This document shows, piece by piece, positions 1 through 9,305 of a stretch of 64,000 bases of DNA. Each line of letters begins with the position of its first letter. Positions within the stretch are counted from its first letter, which is position 1. The translations under genes and the position numbers were made by a program. This DNA comes from Micromonospora lupini (GTDB lineage: Bacteria; Actinomycetota; Actinomycetes; Mycobacteriales; Micromonosporaceae): positions 1,984,001 to 2,048,000 of the forward strand of contig NZ_JAPENL010000001.1 of assembly GCF_026342015.1 (NCBI RefSeq). The letters are read 5' to 3'. The notes under the pieces were generated by a model. The model did not search any database. It was not told where the DNA came from and was given only the letters and a program-made list of their open reading frames with translations.

Positions 1-272
1 ACACCCTGCGCTACACCGCCTCCGGAAAGATGCTCGACGTCAACGCCGGCAGCACCACGCAGGGCCTGCAACTACAGCAGTGGTCGGCAAACGGCGGCAC
101 CAACCAGTCGTGGTACCTACGACCCACAGGTGACGGCTACTACACAATCGTCGCCCGCGGCAGCGGACTGGCAGCCGACGTCTACGCCGCCTCGACAAGC
201 GACGGGGCCCAGGTCGTGCAATGGACCGCCAACGGCGGGACCAACCAGCAGTGGCAGTTCGTAGCCTCCTGA
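1..272 (+). CDS. 3' end of a secreted ricin-type lectin domain protein (partial)
   Basis: This is the last ~90 codons of a gene that begins left of the window; the reading frame is already open at base 3. The peptide carries ricin-B (beta-trefoil) QxW signatures (GGTNQSWYL and GGTNQQWQF), which in this family bind galactose-type sugars. It is almost identical to the C-terminus of the GH2-type gene at the right end of the window on the opposite strand, with one visible Ser/Asn change near the end. The missing upstream part is therefore probably also a glycoside hydrolase, but that cannot be seen here. Confidence 0.8.
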   Translation, partial: TLRYTASGKMLDVNAGSTTQGLQLQQWSANGGTNQSWYLRPTGDGYYTIVARGSGLAADVYAASTSDGAQVVQWTANGGTNQQWQFVAS

Positions 273-287
273 CCAGCGCCGGAGGTG
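1..287. repeat. Left arm of a ~287-bp inverted repeat (pairs with 62320-62606)
   Basis: Bases 1-287 are the reverse complement of 62320-62606 with very few differences. Identity runs through the lectin gene stop codon and about 15 bases beyond it, then ends abruptly. It may extend further left, outside the window. Confidence 0.9.
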
Positions 288-416
288 GTTGACAAGTCCG
301 ACCACAGGTGGCCTGCCGACGCTCATCGTGGTGCCCACTCGGGCGTGGTTCTCCGCACCCGAGTAGGCCACGATCCGCCCCAACCCATCAGCCTCACCAT
401 CGACAAGGGACTTCGG

Positions 417-3302
417 ATGACAGACCAGCCCCTGAGCCGTAGGCGCCTCCTCGCCACCGCCGCGCTGACCGCCGGCTCGACCGCCCTGATCCCGGCTGTG
501 GGCGCCGGACGGGCCGCCGCCGTTGCGCCTCAGGTCACGCTGCCCGAGCGCGGGATCTACGACGCGACCGCGGCGACAACCTGGACGGACGGGTTCCTCA
601 TCGGCAACGGCGAGTACGGCGCGGTCCTGTACGGAACGCCGACCCTCGAGAAGGTGATCTTCAATCACCACCGCTTCGTGCTGCCCAACGGCAGCCGGGG
701 CGTGACCCCGCCGGTAATCTCCGGGCGGCTGGCCGGCGTGCGAGACAAGGCGCTGGCCGGGAACTACGGCGGGGCCAACACGGACTTCGCGGCCGGATGG
801 AGCCTGCGCTGGACCCAGACCTACCACCCCGGCTTCGAGTTGCAGATCAGCACGCCCGGCATGACCACGGCCAACGGATACGCCCGCAGCACCGACTTCC
901 GGACCGGGGAGGTCACCTCCACCTGGACCGACAGCAACGGCACCTGGACTCGCCGCGCCTTCGCCTCCCGAGCCGACAACGTCGTCGTACACGAACTGAC
1001 CCCGGCCTCCGGCCGATCGATCGACGCGACGCTGAGCGCCAACACCTCCCTCGCCGGCGTTCCCGGCTCGGTCCGCTTCGCCACCCAGGCGAGCGTCATC
1101 GACGGCGCCGGCTACCTGAACCTGCGAGGCACCTACCCGTCCGGGCAGGGCGCGTTCGGCTTCGAGGGCGTCACCCGGGTCGTCGCCACCGGCGGCACGG
1201 TAGCCGCGAACGGGTCGACCATCGTCGTCACCGCGGCAACCAAGCTCCTCCTGCTGACCAAACTCGACAGGTACGAGTCATCCACGGCCTGGGACAGCAA
1301 ACCGCTGCACGCGGCGCTGGCCGCGGTGCGCGCCGACTATGCCGACCTGCGGACCCGGCACGTCACTCTGCACTCGGCGATGTACGACCGCTCCCGCCTG
1401 GACCTGAACGTCTCCGCCGCCGACCGGCAGCTGTCGACCACCGAGCTGATCGCCCGGCAGAACGCCAACCGCAACACCATCGATGTGGCCCTGCTGGAAC
1501 GGCTCTACGACAGCGGCCGTTACCTGTTCATCAGCTCCAGCGGCGTACTGCCGCCGCGGTTGACCGGAATCTGGGCCGGCACCTGGAATGGCGCCTGGGC
1601 CGACGACTTCACCACCGATGCCAACATCAACCTCCAGGTCGCCGGCGGCAACATTCTCGACCTCACCGATGGCATGCAGGGCTACTTCAATCTGATCCTC
1701 GGCCAGCTCGCTCACTGGCGCACAAACGCTCGCAACCTGTACGGCGCCCGCGGCTTCCTGGCCCCCTCGCGAACGGACGGCGAGTACGGGTACATGCTGC
1801 ACTTCGACTCCGGCTTCCCCGGTCAGTGCTGGACCGGCGGCGCGGACTGGTTGCTCTATCCGCTGCTGGAGTATTACCAGGTCACCGGGGACCGGACGTT
1901 TCTGGCTGAGAAGCTGGGACCGGCGCTGATGGAGCTGGCGCTGTTCTACGAGGACTTCCTGACCCGCACCGATTCGGCCGGCCGTGTGGTGTTCGTGCCG
2001 TCGTTCTCGATGGAGAACTCGCCGGCCAGCACGAACGTCCTGTTGGCGATCAACGCCACCGGCGACGTCCAGGCCGGCAGACACGCCCTGCGGGCGGCCG
2101 TCGAGGCCGCCAACGCGCTCGGTGTCGAACAGGGCGCCGGCCAGGGTGTCGCACGCTGGACGGCCCTGCTGGCGAAGCTCCCGCCTTACACGATCAACGG
2201 CAGCGGCGCCCTCGCCGAATGGTCCTGGCCGGGCCTCACTGATCGCTACAACCATCGGCACGTCCATCACCTGTACGGCGCGTGGCCCCTGCACGAGATC
2301 AATCCCGAGGAGGCACCCGGTCTGGTCACCGCCGCGCTCAGGGCCCTGGCGCTACGCGGTGACGAGAACACCTCCGCGCACGGCAGCCTGCATCGAGCCC
2401 TCGCCTCCGCTCGACTCAAGGACGGCGCCGGCGTCTACAGCAACCTCCGGAAGATCATCGGCAACAACATGATCTTCCGGTCGCTGATGACAGCACACAA
2501 CCCGAACCTGGAGACCTACAACGCCGACGCGGCCAACACACTGCCGGCCGTGCTCAGCGAAGCGCTCGTGTACACCAGGCCCGGCGTCATCGAGCTGCTG
2601 CCCGCCGTGCCCGGCCAACTCGCCAAGGGCAGTATCACCGGGGTCCGTGGACGCAACCAGGTACGCATCCACAGCCTCTCCTGGGATCTGCCCGGTCGCT
2701 CGGTAACCGTGGCACTCACCTCGACGATCACCCAGGCGATCACCCTCATCAGCCGGCGCGGGATGGCATCCATCACCACCTCCGCGACGGTCGCTTCCTC
2801 GCCGCTCGGCCCGCATGCCCGGGTGATCTCGATGACGGCCGGGCAACAGATACAGGTTGTCGTAGGTCTGCCGGCCGCCGGAGGCATCGTTCGACTCGTC
2901 AACCGGCGCAGCGCAAAGGTGCTTGACGTCAACGGCGGCTCCACCACGGACGGGGCAGCTGTCATCCAGTGGCCATGGACTGGCGCGTCCAACCAGCAGT
3001 GGCGGCTGCTGGCCAACAGCGACGGCTCATTCCGGCTGGCCGGTGTCAAAAGCGGAAAGGTCCTGGACAGTCCAGGTGGCTCGGGCCAGGGCGCGGGGCT
3101 CGTTCAATGGGCCGACAACGGCGGACGTAACCAGTGGTGGAATCTCGTCCCGGCGACGACAAGCGGGTACTACCGGTTCGTCAACGTGAGCAATGGCTGG
3201 TGTGTCGGGATCGAAGGCGGCTCCACCGCGGACGGCGCCAGGGCGGTCCAGCAAACAGTCAGTGGCGAGATCAGCCAGGAATGGCAGATCGTTGACGCCT
3301 GA
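417..3302 (+). CDS. Secreted GH95-type alpha-L-fucosidase with C-terminal ricin lectin domain
   Basis: The ATG at 417 gives a 961-residue protein starting with a twin-arginine leader (SRRRLLATAAL), so export by Tat is expected; the frame is open further upstream but lacks a leader there. Residues ~45-800 look like glycoside hydrolase family 95: an N-terminal beta domain, then an (alpha/alpha)6 barrel. The NIN motif (N403, N405) matches the asparagines that assist catalysis in the bifidobacterial 1,2-alpha-L-fucosidase, and the barrel has HRHVHHLYG around residue 613. Residues ~823-961 form a ricin-B domain with NQQW, NQWW and SQEW repeats. GH95 members cleave terminal fucose, some L-galactose; exact substrate unknown. 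The neighbouring lectin-hydrolase gene suggests plant or algal polysaccharide use. Confidence 0.85.
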   Translation: MTDQPLSRRRLLATAALTAGSTALIPAVGAGRAAAVAPQVTLPERGIYDATAATTWTDGFLIGNGEYGAVLYGTPTLEKVIFNHHRFVLPNGSRGVTPPVISGRLAGVRDKALAGNYGGANTDFAAGWSLRWTQTYHPGFELQISTPGMTTANGYARSTDFRTGEVTSTWTDSNGTWTRRAFASRADNVVVHELTPASGRSIDATLSANTSLAGVPGSVRFATQASVIDGAGYLNLRGTYPSGQGAFGFEGVTRVVATGGTVAANGSTIVVTAATKLLLLTKLDRYESSTAWDSKPLHAALAAVRADYADLRTRHVTLHSAMYDRSRLDLNVSAADRQLSTTELIARQNANRNTIDVALLERLYDSGRYLFISSSGVLPPRLTGIWAGTWNGAWADDFTTDANINLQVAGGNILDLTDGMQGYFNLILGQLAHWRTNARNLYGARGFLAPSRTDGEYGYMLHFDSGFPGQCWTGGADWLLYPLLEYYQVTGDRTFLAEKLGPALMELALFYEDFLTRTDSAGRVVFVPSFSMENSPASTNVLLAINATGDVQAGRHALRAAVEAANALGVEQGAGQGVARWTALLAKLPPYTINGSGALAEWSWPGLTDRYNHRHVHHLYGAWPLHEINPEEAPGLVTAALRALALRGDENTSAHGSLHRALASARLKDGAGVYSNLRKIIGNNMIFRSLMTAHNPNLETYNADAANTLPAVLSEALVYTRPGVIELLPAVPGQLAKGSITGVRGRNQVRIHSLSWDLPGRSVTVALTSTITQAITLISRRGMASITTSATVASSPLGPHARVISMTAGQQIQVVVGLPAAGGIVRLVNRRSAKVLDVNGGSTTDGAAVIQWPWTGASNQQWRLLANSDGSFRLAGVKSGKVLDSPGGSGQGAGLVQWADNGGRNQWWNLVPATTSGYYRFVNVSNGWCVGIEGGSTADGARAVQQTVSGEISQEWQIVDA

Positions 3303-3335
3303 GCCAGCGTCAGTCCCGACACCACTTGTTCGTTA

Positions 3336-3500
3336 CGACGGTTGCAGCAGCGTTCCACGACGTTGCGTTCGCGGTAGACCTGCTTGTCGAAGGCCGGGGG
3401 TGAGCAGGATCGACAACTGTCGGCCACGACCAACAACCGCGAGGTGGATCTTCGTGCTCAACCCGCCACGGGACCGGCCGATGGCCTCGTCATCCTGAAC
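3336..3500 (-). pseudogene. Relic of an IS5-family transposase (internally deleted)
   Basis: Read on the minus strand, 3500-3390 encodes IGRSRGGLSTKIHLAV, a hallmark of the IS5/IS427-type DDE transposase core. Bases 3392-3336 in another frame encode FDKQVYRERNVVERCCNRR, matching the conserved segment around the catalytic glutamate near the C-terminus. The ~60-80 residues normally between them are missing and the frame shifts at the junction, so it is dead. No complete terminal inverted repeats were found beside it. Confidence 0.75.
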
Positions 3501-3600
3501 CTCAGCTATCCGGGGGTGCGGTCAGCTTCCATGATCGACGGGACACGCCCCAGACGAGTAATTCCTAACCCTGGCCTCGGCGGTGGGCGCAGCCGGCGGC

Positions 3601-3625
3601 CGGAGGTGACAGTCGGTCACCTCCG
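3601..3625. terminator. Perfect hairpin CGGAGGTGAC-N5-GTCACCTCCG
   Basis: Ten-base arms are separated by five bases, between the IS relic and the next gene. No T-run follows. It could be a factor-assisted terminator or simply an operator. The rest of 3303-3894 holds only the IS relic and the palindromes listed; no other gene is visible. Confidence 0.35.
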
Positions 3626-3645
3626 TCGGGGTGGATGCGGGCGTA

Positions 3646-3691
3646 AGCGGTATACCTCAGAGTCATATTCATACCGCTGAGGTATACCGCT
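3646..3691. promoter_or_regulatory. Orphan operator-like inverted repeat (AGCGGTATACCTCA / TGAGGTATACCGCT)
   Basis: Two perfect 14-base arms at 3646-3659 and 3678-3691 flank an AT-rich spacer, and each arm contains the smaller palindrome GGTATACC. This is the appearance of a repressor site overlapping a promoter. The nearest downstream gene starts at 3895, with its own separate repeats closer in. The regulator is unknown. Confidence 0.5.
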
Positions 3692-3834
3692 CACCTGCAC
3701 ATCGACATGCCGGGCAGCCAAGGCGGGCTGTTCGCCCGCCCCGGGAGGCACTCGCTGTGGCGCGACGACCTGGATGTCAGGTTTCCTGGCCTACTCGACG
3801 CCGTCCTCGGTGCCTTGGCGAGCGAAGCTTGACG

Positions 3835-3876
3835 CCGCTAGTTAACGTCATTAACCTACCGCTAGTTCCGTTAACC
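3835..3876. promoter_or_regulatory. Tandem operator-like repeats ahead of the hydrolase-TetR operon
   Basis: The sequence CCGCTAGTT followed by an element ending GTTAACC or ATTAACC occurs twice (3835-3856 and 3859-3876), 19 bases before the hydrolase start. The GTTAAC and TTAA half-sites also form inverted pairs. The downstream TetR gene is the obvious candidate to bind here. The RBS GGAGG lies just after (3885-3889). Confidence 0.5.
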
Positions 3877-3894
3877 AATTCCGTGGAGGTCGTC

Positions 3895-4731
3895 ATGACC
3901 GAGTACCTGAGCATCGCCGGTAACAACCTCGCCTATGAGGTGTCCGGGCGGGGTCCGCTCGTGGTCCTGGCGCACGGTATCGGCGACAGTCGGCACTCCT
4001 ACCGTTTCCTCGCTCCGGCCCTGGCCGCCGCCGGGTACCGGGTGGCAAACGTCGACCTCCGCGGCTGCGGCGACTCCAGCCTCGGCTGGGACGGCTACAG
4101 CCGCACCGACATCGCGGGCGACCTCATCGCCGTCGTGCGTCACCTCGGCGGCCCCGCCGTGATCATCGGCCAGTCGATCAGTGGCGGTGCGGCGACCATC
4201 GCCGCGGCCACCGCACCCGAACTGATCAGCGGCGTCATCGAGCTGGCGCCGTTCACTCGCGCACAAACCTTCGATCTCGGCGGGTTGATGCGTGTGAAGC
4301 GCTTCCGCAGCGGCTACGGCCAGATGGCGCAGGTCATGGTCCGAGGAAGTCTGGCGAGCTGGAAGAAGTACCTCGATGTGGCGTACCCGGTCAAGCCCGC
4401 CGACTGGGACGCCGAACTGGCGCGTATCGAGTCGAAGCTGACGGAGCCCGGCCGGATGAAGGTCCTGCAGGCCATGTGCAAGACCAGCCCGAGCGATGCC
4501 GGCGCGCAGCTGGCCAACGTCACCTGCCCGGTCCTGGTCATCGAGGGCAGCCTCGACCCGGACTGGGCCGACCCCCGCGCCGAGGGCGAGAAGATCGTCG
4601 CTGACCTGCCCAGTGGCATCGGTGAGCTCGTCGTCATCGAGGGTGCCGGTCACTACGCACACGTGCAGACGCCGGATCAGGTCCTCGCGCTGGCCCGGCC
4701 CTTCCTCGACAAGACGCTGGCGAATGCCTAG
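3895..4731 (+). CDS. Alpha/beta hydrolase
   Basis: A 278-residue cytosolic alpha/beta-hydrolase fold protein. The oxyanion-loop HG is at 27-28, the nucleophile elbow GQSIS has Ser94, a downstream Asp lies in LVIEGSLDPD, and the terminal catalytic His is in GAGHYAHVQ. The ATG at 3895 follows a good GGAGG. The gene overlaps the next one (TetR) by 8 bases, so they are co-translated. The substrate cannot be read from the sequence; epoxide hydrolases, haloperoxidase-like enzymes and esterases share this fold. Pairing with a TetR repressor suggests an inducible detoxification or small-molecule function. Confidence 0.8.
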   Translation: MTEYLSIAGNNLAYEVSGRGPLVVLAHGIGDSRHSYRFLAPALAAAGYRVANVDLRGCGDSSLGWDGYSRTDIAGDLIAVVRHLGGPAVIIGQSISGGAATIAAATAPELISGVIELAPFTRAQTFDLGGLMRVKRFRSGYGQMAQVMVRGSLASWKKYLDVAYPVKPADWDAELARIESKLTEPGRMKVLQAMCKTSPSDAGAQLANVTCPVLVIEGSLDPDWADPRAEGEKIVADLPSGIGELVVIEGAGHYAHVQTPDQVLALARPFLDKTLANA

Positions 4732-5308
4732 GGCCCGGCTCACTCCGCAGTCGGTCACCGCGGCCGGCGCCGCCCTGATCGATGAGATCGGCTTCGAGAA
4801 CCTCAGCATGGGCCTGCTCGCCGAACGGCTCGGAGTCAAGACCCCCGCGCTCTACAAACACGTCACCAGCCAGGCCGATCTGGCACACCGGATAGCTGTC
4901 ATGGCCATGGCCGAGTTCGCTGACGCCATTCGCGACGCCATCCAGGGCCGGGCCGGCAGCGATGCCCTCGCCGCCGGCGCGCAGGCGATGCGGATGTACG
5001 TGCAGAAACACCCGGGACGGTACGCGGCCGGCAATGCCGCACGCCCGACCGGACCCGACGACCCGCTCGTTCCCGCCCTCGATCGGGTAGTCGCCTCCTG
5101 GGCGGCCATGCTGCGCGGCTACCGACTGGATTCCGTTCAGGAGATTCACGCCCTGCGGATACTCCGCAGCGTCCTGCACGGGTTCTCGACCCTGGAAGCA
5201 GCTGGCGGGTTCCAGATCGACGCGCCCGTCGACGACAGCTTCACCTGGATGATCCACTTTCTCGACCACGGCCTGCGTGCCGCCACCAGCAGCACCCTCG
5301 CCCGCTGA
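4724..5308 (+). CDS. TetR/AcrR family repressor with WHG-type C-terminal domain
   Basis: The 194-residue protein starts inside the end of the hydrolase gene. The N-terminal helix-turn-helix (GLLAERLGVKTPALYKHV, residues ~25-45) is typical TetR. The ligand-binding half has the actinobacterial WHG-like pattern (LRILRSVLHGFSTLEAAGGF). It is close in length and architecture to the TetR at 11808, which also sits beside an alpha/beta hydrolase. It probably represses its own operon through the 3835-3876 repeats. Confidence 0.85.
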   Translation: MPRARLTPQSVTAAGAALIDEIGFENLSMGLLAERLGVKTPALYKHVTSQADLAHRIAVMAMAEFADAIRDAIQGRAGSDALAAGAQAMRMYVQKHPGRYAAGNAARPTGPDDPLVPALDRVVASWAAMLRGYRLDSVQEIHALRILRSVLHGFSTLEAAGGFQIDAPVDDSFTWMIHFLDHGLRAATSSTLAR

Positions 5309-5407
5309 CGGATCGTCGACGAACCCGACCACATCATCGCGGAGGACCGACATCAGCATCACCCGCGCACCCACGATCACCGCGACACCACCACCCGGCG
5401 GCCACTC

Positions 5408-6676
5408 ATGGTGAACATCGACGAAGAGCCAAAGGACACCAGGATCGAGCGGCACGCGAGCTGGGCCGAGCTCTTCTTCGACCTCGTGGCGGTGGCCGGC
5501 GTGGCCGCCCTGGCACACGTGCTCGGGTCTGAACTGGACGCCGCAGCACTCGGTCTCTACGCACTGCTGTTCCTGGCTCTGTGGCTGTCCTGGACGACGT
5601 TCATGCTGTACGGCAACGTCGCTGCCGGCCGGACCCACGTACTGCGGCTGATGGTCGGCATGTTCGGCCTCGGGGTCATGGCCGCGTCCGTGCCAGGCGT
5701 GGCGCACACCGTGCTCGGGCACGGCACCGACATCCGTCCGCTCAATGTCTTCGCGATCGCATACATCGCCACCCGCGTCTACGGGTCCAAGTCGTGGCAA
5801 CGCGGCGCGGTGTTGCTGGACTTCCCGGTGGTGCAGTACTCGGCGGGCCTGCTGCCCTGGTTCGCGTCGCTCTGGGTCGACGAACACTTGAAGCTCGCGC
5901 TCTGGGCCGCAGGAGTCGGCCTCGACCTGCTGCTGATCCTGGTCCTGTCCGGCAGCAGGCTCCTCCAGCGCGTCCAGTCGTACCTCACCGCGCCAGAAAA
6001 GACTCGGCGTCGGCCACGATCAGGAGTCCGTCCCGGCGGAACGGGACCGGTCATCCACGGGGTATCGGTCGATCCGGCCCACCTCTCCGAGCGGCTGGGA
6101 CTCTTCGTCATCATCGTGCTCGGCGAATCGGTGGTGCAGATCGTCGCCGCCGCAGGTGAGGCGCGGTACGACGTCGGCCTGCTGGCCACCGCAGTCGCGT
6201 CCTTCGTTCTGCTGGCCGGCATGTTCGGCTTGTCCGTCGTCTTCGGATACGCCGGCCTGCCGCACCTGCGCGCCGGCCGGATCCCCACCCGCGCCGCCCT
6301 GGGCCTGCACTGCCTGGTCACCGGCGTCGTCGCCACCATCGCCGTACCGCTCTCCCTGGTGGTCGGGCACGGTGCCGACCCACTGCCCGAGCAAGATCGC
6401 TGGCTGCTGTGCGGCGCCGTTGCGGCCTACTTCACCCTCGGCGTGGTCACCGGCGTCGCCAGCCGCAGTTCCGACCTGCCGAGGACGATCTCACGAGTCA
6501 CCACAGGTATCGCTGCCCCACTGCTGCTTGGCCTGCTCGCCACCGCCGCCAGTGGCCGGACGCTGGTGGTCTGCCTGGCCCTGATAGTCCTCGCCCACCT
6601 CTGGTTCGAACGACGACTGACACCAATCCAGGCCGCTGCCACCGATGAAGCGCCCGACCGCGCAGGAATTTCATGA
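5408..6676 (+). CDS. LtrA-like (low temperature requirement A) membrane protein
   Basis: The 422-residue protein opens with the family signature RHASWAELFFDLVAVAG and continues with about ten hydrophobic helices. The LtrA family was named from a Listeria cold-growth locus; its biochemical role is unknown. The central GLFVIIVLGESVVQIV helix is the second typical family block. It is about 100 bases downstream of the TetR gene and may be transcribed with it. A second, divergent LtrA lies at 31988-33190. Confidence 0.8.
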   Translation: MVNIDEEPKDTRIERHASWAELFFDLVAVAGVAALAHVLGSELDAAALGLYALLFLALWLSWTTFMLYGNVAAGRTHVLRLMVGMFGLGVMAASVPGVAHTVLGHGTDIRPLNVFAIAYIATRVYGSKSWQRGAVLLDFPVVQYSAGLLPWFASLWVDEHLKLALWAAGVGLDLLLILVLSGSRLLQRVQSYLTAPEKTRRRPRSGVRPGGTGPVIHGVSVDPAHLSERLGLFVIIVLGESVVQIVAAAGEARYDVGLLATAVASFVLLAGMFGLSVVFGYAGLPHLRAGRIPTRAALGLHCLVTGVVATIAVPLSLVVGHGADPLPEQDRWLLCGAVAAYFTLGVVTGVASRSSDLPRTISRVTTGIAAPLLLGLLATAASGRTLVVCLALIVLAHLWFERRLTPIQAAATDEAPDRAGIS

Positions 6677-6817
6677 ACCCTTCCACTGAACGAGCCGACC
6701 AGGCGGGGCTGTACGAGCTTGACACCTCCTGGGCGCACGGGTTCACCCGCGGCATCCGCCAACTCTGAAGCCGCCGTGACTCGCCCTCCGACCACACCCC
6801 TCCCCTCCGGAACCGAA

Positions 6818-7537
6818 ATGGAGAACATGGTGAACACGCTCCGCCCCCTCGCCGCTGCCACCTTCCTGCTGGGCCCGGCGATCTATCTCGCCGCCGAGGC
6901 GGTCACGGCCGCAGCGTGGTCATCGCCCAGCTACAGCTACGCCGACAACTGGATCAGCGACCTCGGATCCGCGACGGCCGGGGTGTTCCAAGGCCGCGAA
7001 CTCGACTCGCCACTGCACGTCGTCATGAACACCGGATTCATCGTTCAGGGCCTCCTCTTCGGGATCGCCACGGTGCTGCTGTCGCGGACGTTCAGCGGGC
7101 GGTCCCGTACCTTCACCGCCGTGACGGGGCTCGTGACCATGATCGGCTACATCCTTGTCGGAACCTTCCACGGTTCCCTGCAGGCGCAGCAGAACGGCAC
7201 GCTTCCCCTGCACTTCACCGGAGCAACGCTGGCGATCTTCGGTGGGAACGTGCTTGCCCTCGTCCTGGGCATCCACTGGCGGAAGTCTCCCGAGACTCGG
7301 CTGATCGGCCTCATCAGCGTCGTCGTCGGAGCATTCGGCCTGGTCTCCGTCGTCGCTCTCTTCCTCACCTTCGGTGCCGGTCTGCCCTCGGGTGCGATCG
7401 AACGCGGCTCCGTCTACACCATCGTCATCTGGCAACTCGCCGTCGCCATCGCACTCCTCCGCAGCCGGGCCGGCTCTCGCGCACCCCGCGTCGCGGCGAC
7501 CAGTGCATCCACAAGGGCGGTATCCACAAGCGACTGA
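6818..7537 (+). CDS. DUF998-type multipass membrane protein
   Basis: About 239 residues with six or so membrane helices and the NWISDLGS motif after the first helix, characteristic of the DUF998 family. Function unknown. In-frame alternative starts at 6827 (ATG) and 6830 (GTG) are close; GGAG at 6820-6823 best suits the GTG, so the first few residues are uncertain. It lies downstream of LtrA in the same direction and ends convergently with the glycosyltransferase gene. A related family member is at 35878-36567. Confidence 0.7.
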   Translation: MENMVNTLRPLAAATFLLGPAIYLAAEAVTAAAWSSPSYSYADNWISDLGSATAGVFQGRELDSPLHVVMNTGFIVQGLLFGIATVLLSRTFSGRSRTFTAVTGLVTMIGYILVGTFHGSLQAQQNGTLPLHFTGATLAIFGGNVLALVLGIHWRKSPETRLIGLISVVVGAFGLVSVVALFLTFGAGLPSGAIERGSVYTIVIWQLAVAIALLRSRAGSRAPRVAATSASTRAVSTSD

Positions 7538-7652
7538 CCCGCCAGCTCCGCATTTCGCACTCCGGCAGGGCCATCCGTGAACAGACAGCTTCGACGTTCA
7601 GGAGACGCCTGGCAGGCGGGTGTGAAGCAAGTGCTCAGCGCGGCAATGCACG

Positions 7653-9191
7653 CTATTCGTCGTGCCTCAGGTGGGGCCACAGCCCGACCCAGTCGGTCAT
7701 CGGTCCTGTGCAGAGGCTCAGGTCGAGATGGTTGAAGTCGTTGTCCACATCGTACGGTGTGACGAACGTGCCCACCGTCAGGCACTGCGCGAAGTACGGG
7801 CGGAGTTGGTCGGCGGCATCCACCGCGAGCACCGTGGTGTCGGACGCCGACCCTGGTCCCCACATGCCGTAGGCGTTGTGTCCCGACAGCACCGGCGGTA
7901 GCCCGGGCGGGCCGAGGACGTCGAGCGTCGCCGCTTCGGCGTAGTTGTCGGTGAAGATCGACGTCGGCGGTGTGCCCGAAGAGGCCAGCGCGGTGTTTTC
8001 GGCCGCGACGAAGCCGGCGAGTTGCGGCCACCCGACCATGTCGGCCAAGTCGCTGCTGGTGGGGTGCGCGGACAGGTCACGCACCGGCCAGACCGGAAGC
8101 ACCGAGGGCAGCGACACGACGGTAGCCACCAGGATGGCGCCGACCACGAGGGCACGCCGTCCCACCGGACGTCGGCCCCGGGCGAACCAGCGCTCGGTCG
8201 CCACCGCCCCCGCGGCGAGTACGGCCGGCAGCAGACCTGAGGTGTAGTACGGTTTTCCCGGCGTCCAGGCCAGCACGTAGACAACTACCAGGGTGACCGT
8301 GACCGCCAGGTAGCGCTCCTCCGTCGTGCGCCACAACCGCACGACGCCGGCGATCAGCACGGGGGCGGTGAAGAGGCCGCCGTAGACGAGTTGCGCCGGC
8401 AACCCTGCCTGGTAGTCGGCCAGGGACGTGTTCGCCCGGTGTAGCGACGCCGCCATCGTCAGTTGCGGCCAGCCATGCGTCGCCTGCCACACCACGTTCG
8501 GCGCCCAGATGATCGCGGCGATGGCGGCGGCAAGCCACGGCCAGCGCGTGCGCAGGATGTCGAAGCGGCGGGTGGCGAGCAGGCCGACCGCGAGCGCCAG
8601 CAACAGCAGCGCGACCAGATTGTTGGTTTGCAGGCCGAGGCCGGCGGCGAGGCCCGCACCGAGCCACCACCGGGGCCGGTCCCGTGCGATCGCGGTGCTC
8701 ACGCACAGCACCACAAGCGTCCAGGCCAACAGCGCCGGGGGCGTGGTGTTGCCGATGTGGACCGCGCCCAGCAGCACCGGCGCGCCAGCCATGCAGAGTG
8801 CGGCCAGGACCCGACCGACGCGCCCGGCGCCGAAGATCACCGCCTGGCGGGCGGCCAGCACGATGATCGCGCCACCTTCCAGCGCCGGCAGCGTGCGTAC
8901 GGCGGTCGGATGCGTGCCGCCGATCATCGTGGCCAGCCGAGTCAGGAGTGGGGCCAGCGGCGGCTGATCGACGTAGCCGAAGGCGAGATGGCGGCCGGCT
9001 TGGATGAAGTAGAGCTCGTCCTGCTGGAAACCGTAGCCGGCGCTGAACGCCAACTCGATGGCGACAAACGCGGCGGCGATGACCCAGACCAGCGTCGGGA
9101 GCCGGTCGTCGGAAGGATCCCGACCCATTGTCGGTGGCGTACCCCGATCACCGTGACCGGCCCCGATCCGCGTCCGATGGCGCGTGCTCAT
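7653..9191 (-). CDS. Glycosyltransferase family 39 (PMT/ArnT-like) membrane protein
   Basis: A 512-residue polytopic protein with the GT39/GT-C hallmark: an acidic pair in the first extracytoplasmic loop (QQDELYF, D58-E59) followed by GYVDQPPLAP. About ten membrane helices are followed by a soluble C-terminal domain. Such enzymes move sugars from polyprenyl-phosphate donors to proteins or lipids on the outer face of the membrane. The acceptor is unknown. An internal ATG about 21 codons in (near 9128) could be the true start. Confidence 0.8.
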   Translation of the reverse strand: MSTRHRTRIGAGHGDRGTPPTMGRDPSDDRLPTLVWVIAAAFVAIELAFSAGYGFQQDELYFIQAGRHLAFGYVDQPPLAPLLTRLATMIGGTHPTAVRTLPALEGGAIIVLAARQAVIFGAGRVGRVLAALCMAGAPVLLGAVHIGNTTPPALLAWTLVVLCVSTAIARDRPRWWLGAGLAAGLGLQTNNLVALLLLALAVGLLATRRFDILRTRWPWLAAAIAAIIWAPNVVWQATHGWPQLTMAASLHRANTSLADYQAGLPAQLVYGGLFTAPVLIAGVVRLWRTTEERYLAVTVTLVVVYVLAWTPGKPYYTSGLLPAVLAAGAVATERWFARGRRPVGRRALVVGAILVATVVSLPSVLPVWPVRDLSAHPTSSDLADMVGWPQLAGFVAAENTALASSGTPPTSIFTDNYAEAATLDVLGPPGLPPVLSGHNAYGMWGPGSASDTTVLAVDAADQLRPYFAQCLTVGTFVTPYDVDNDFNHLDLSLCTGPMTDWVGLWPHLRHDE

Positions 9192-9305
9192 ATGCCCTCA
9201 CACTTCGTGGTGGTTCGTGACGAGCAGGCAGCACCGGCGCAGGAGATGGCCGAGACCACGAGGGTCAGGCACGCCGTACTCGGGAATTGCGCTCGTCTGG
9301 ATGGG

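Noticed and set aside
117..992. Minus-strand frame opposite the first two lectin/fucosidase genes
   Set aside because: Shadow of the plus-strand genes; spans the intergenic region and has no recognisable domain.
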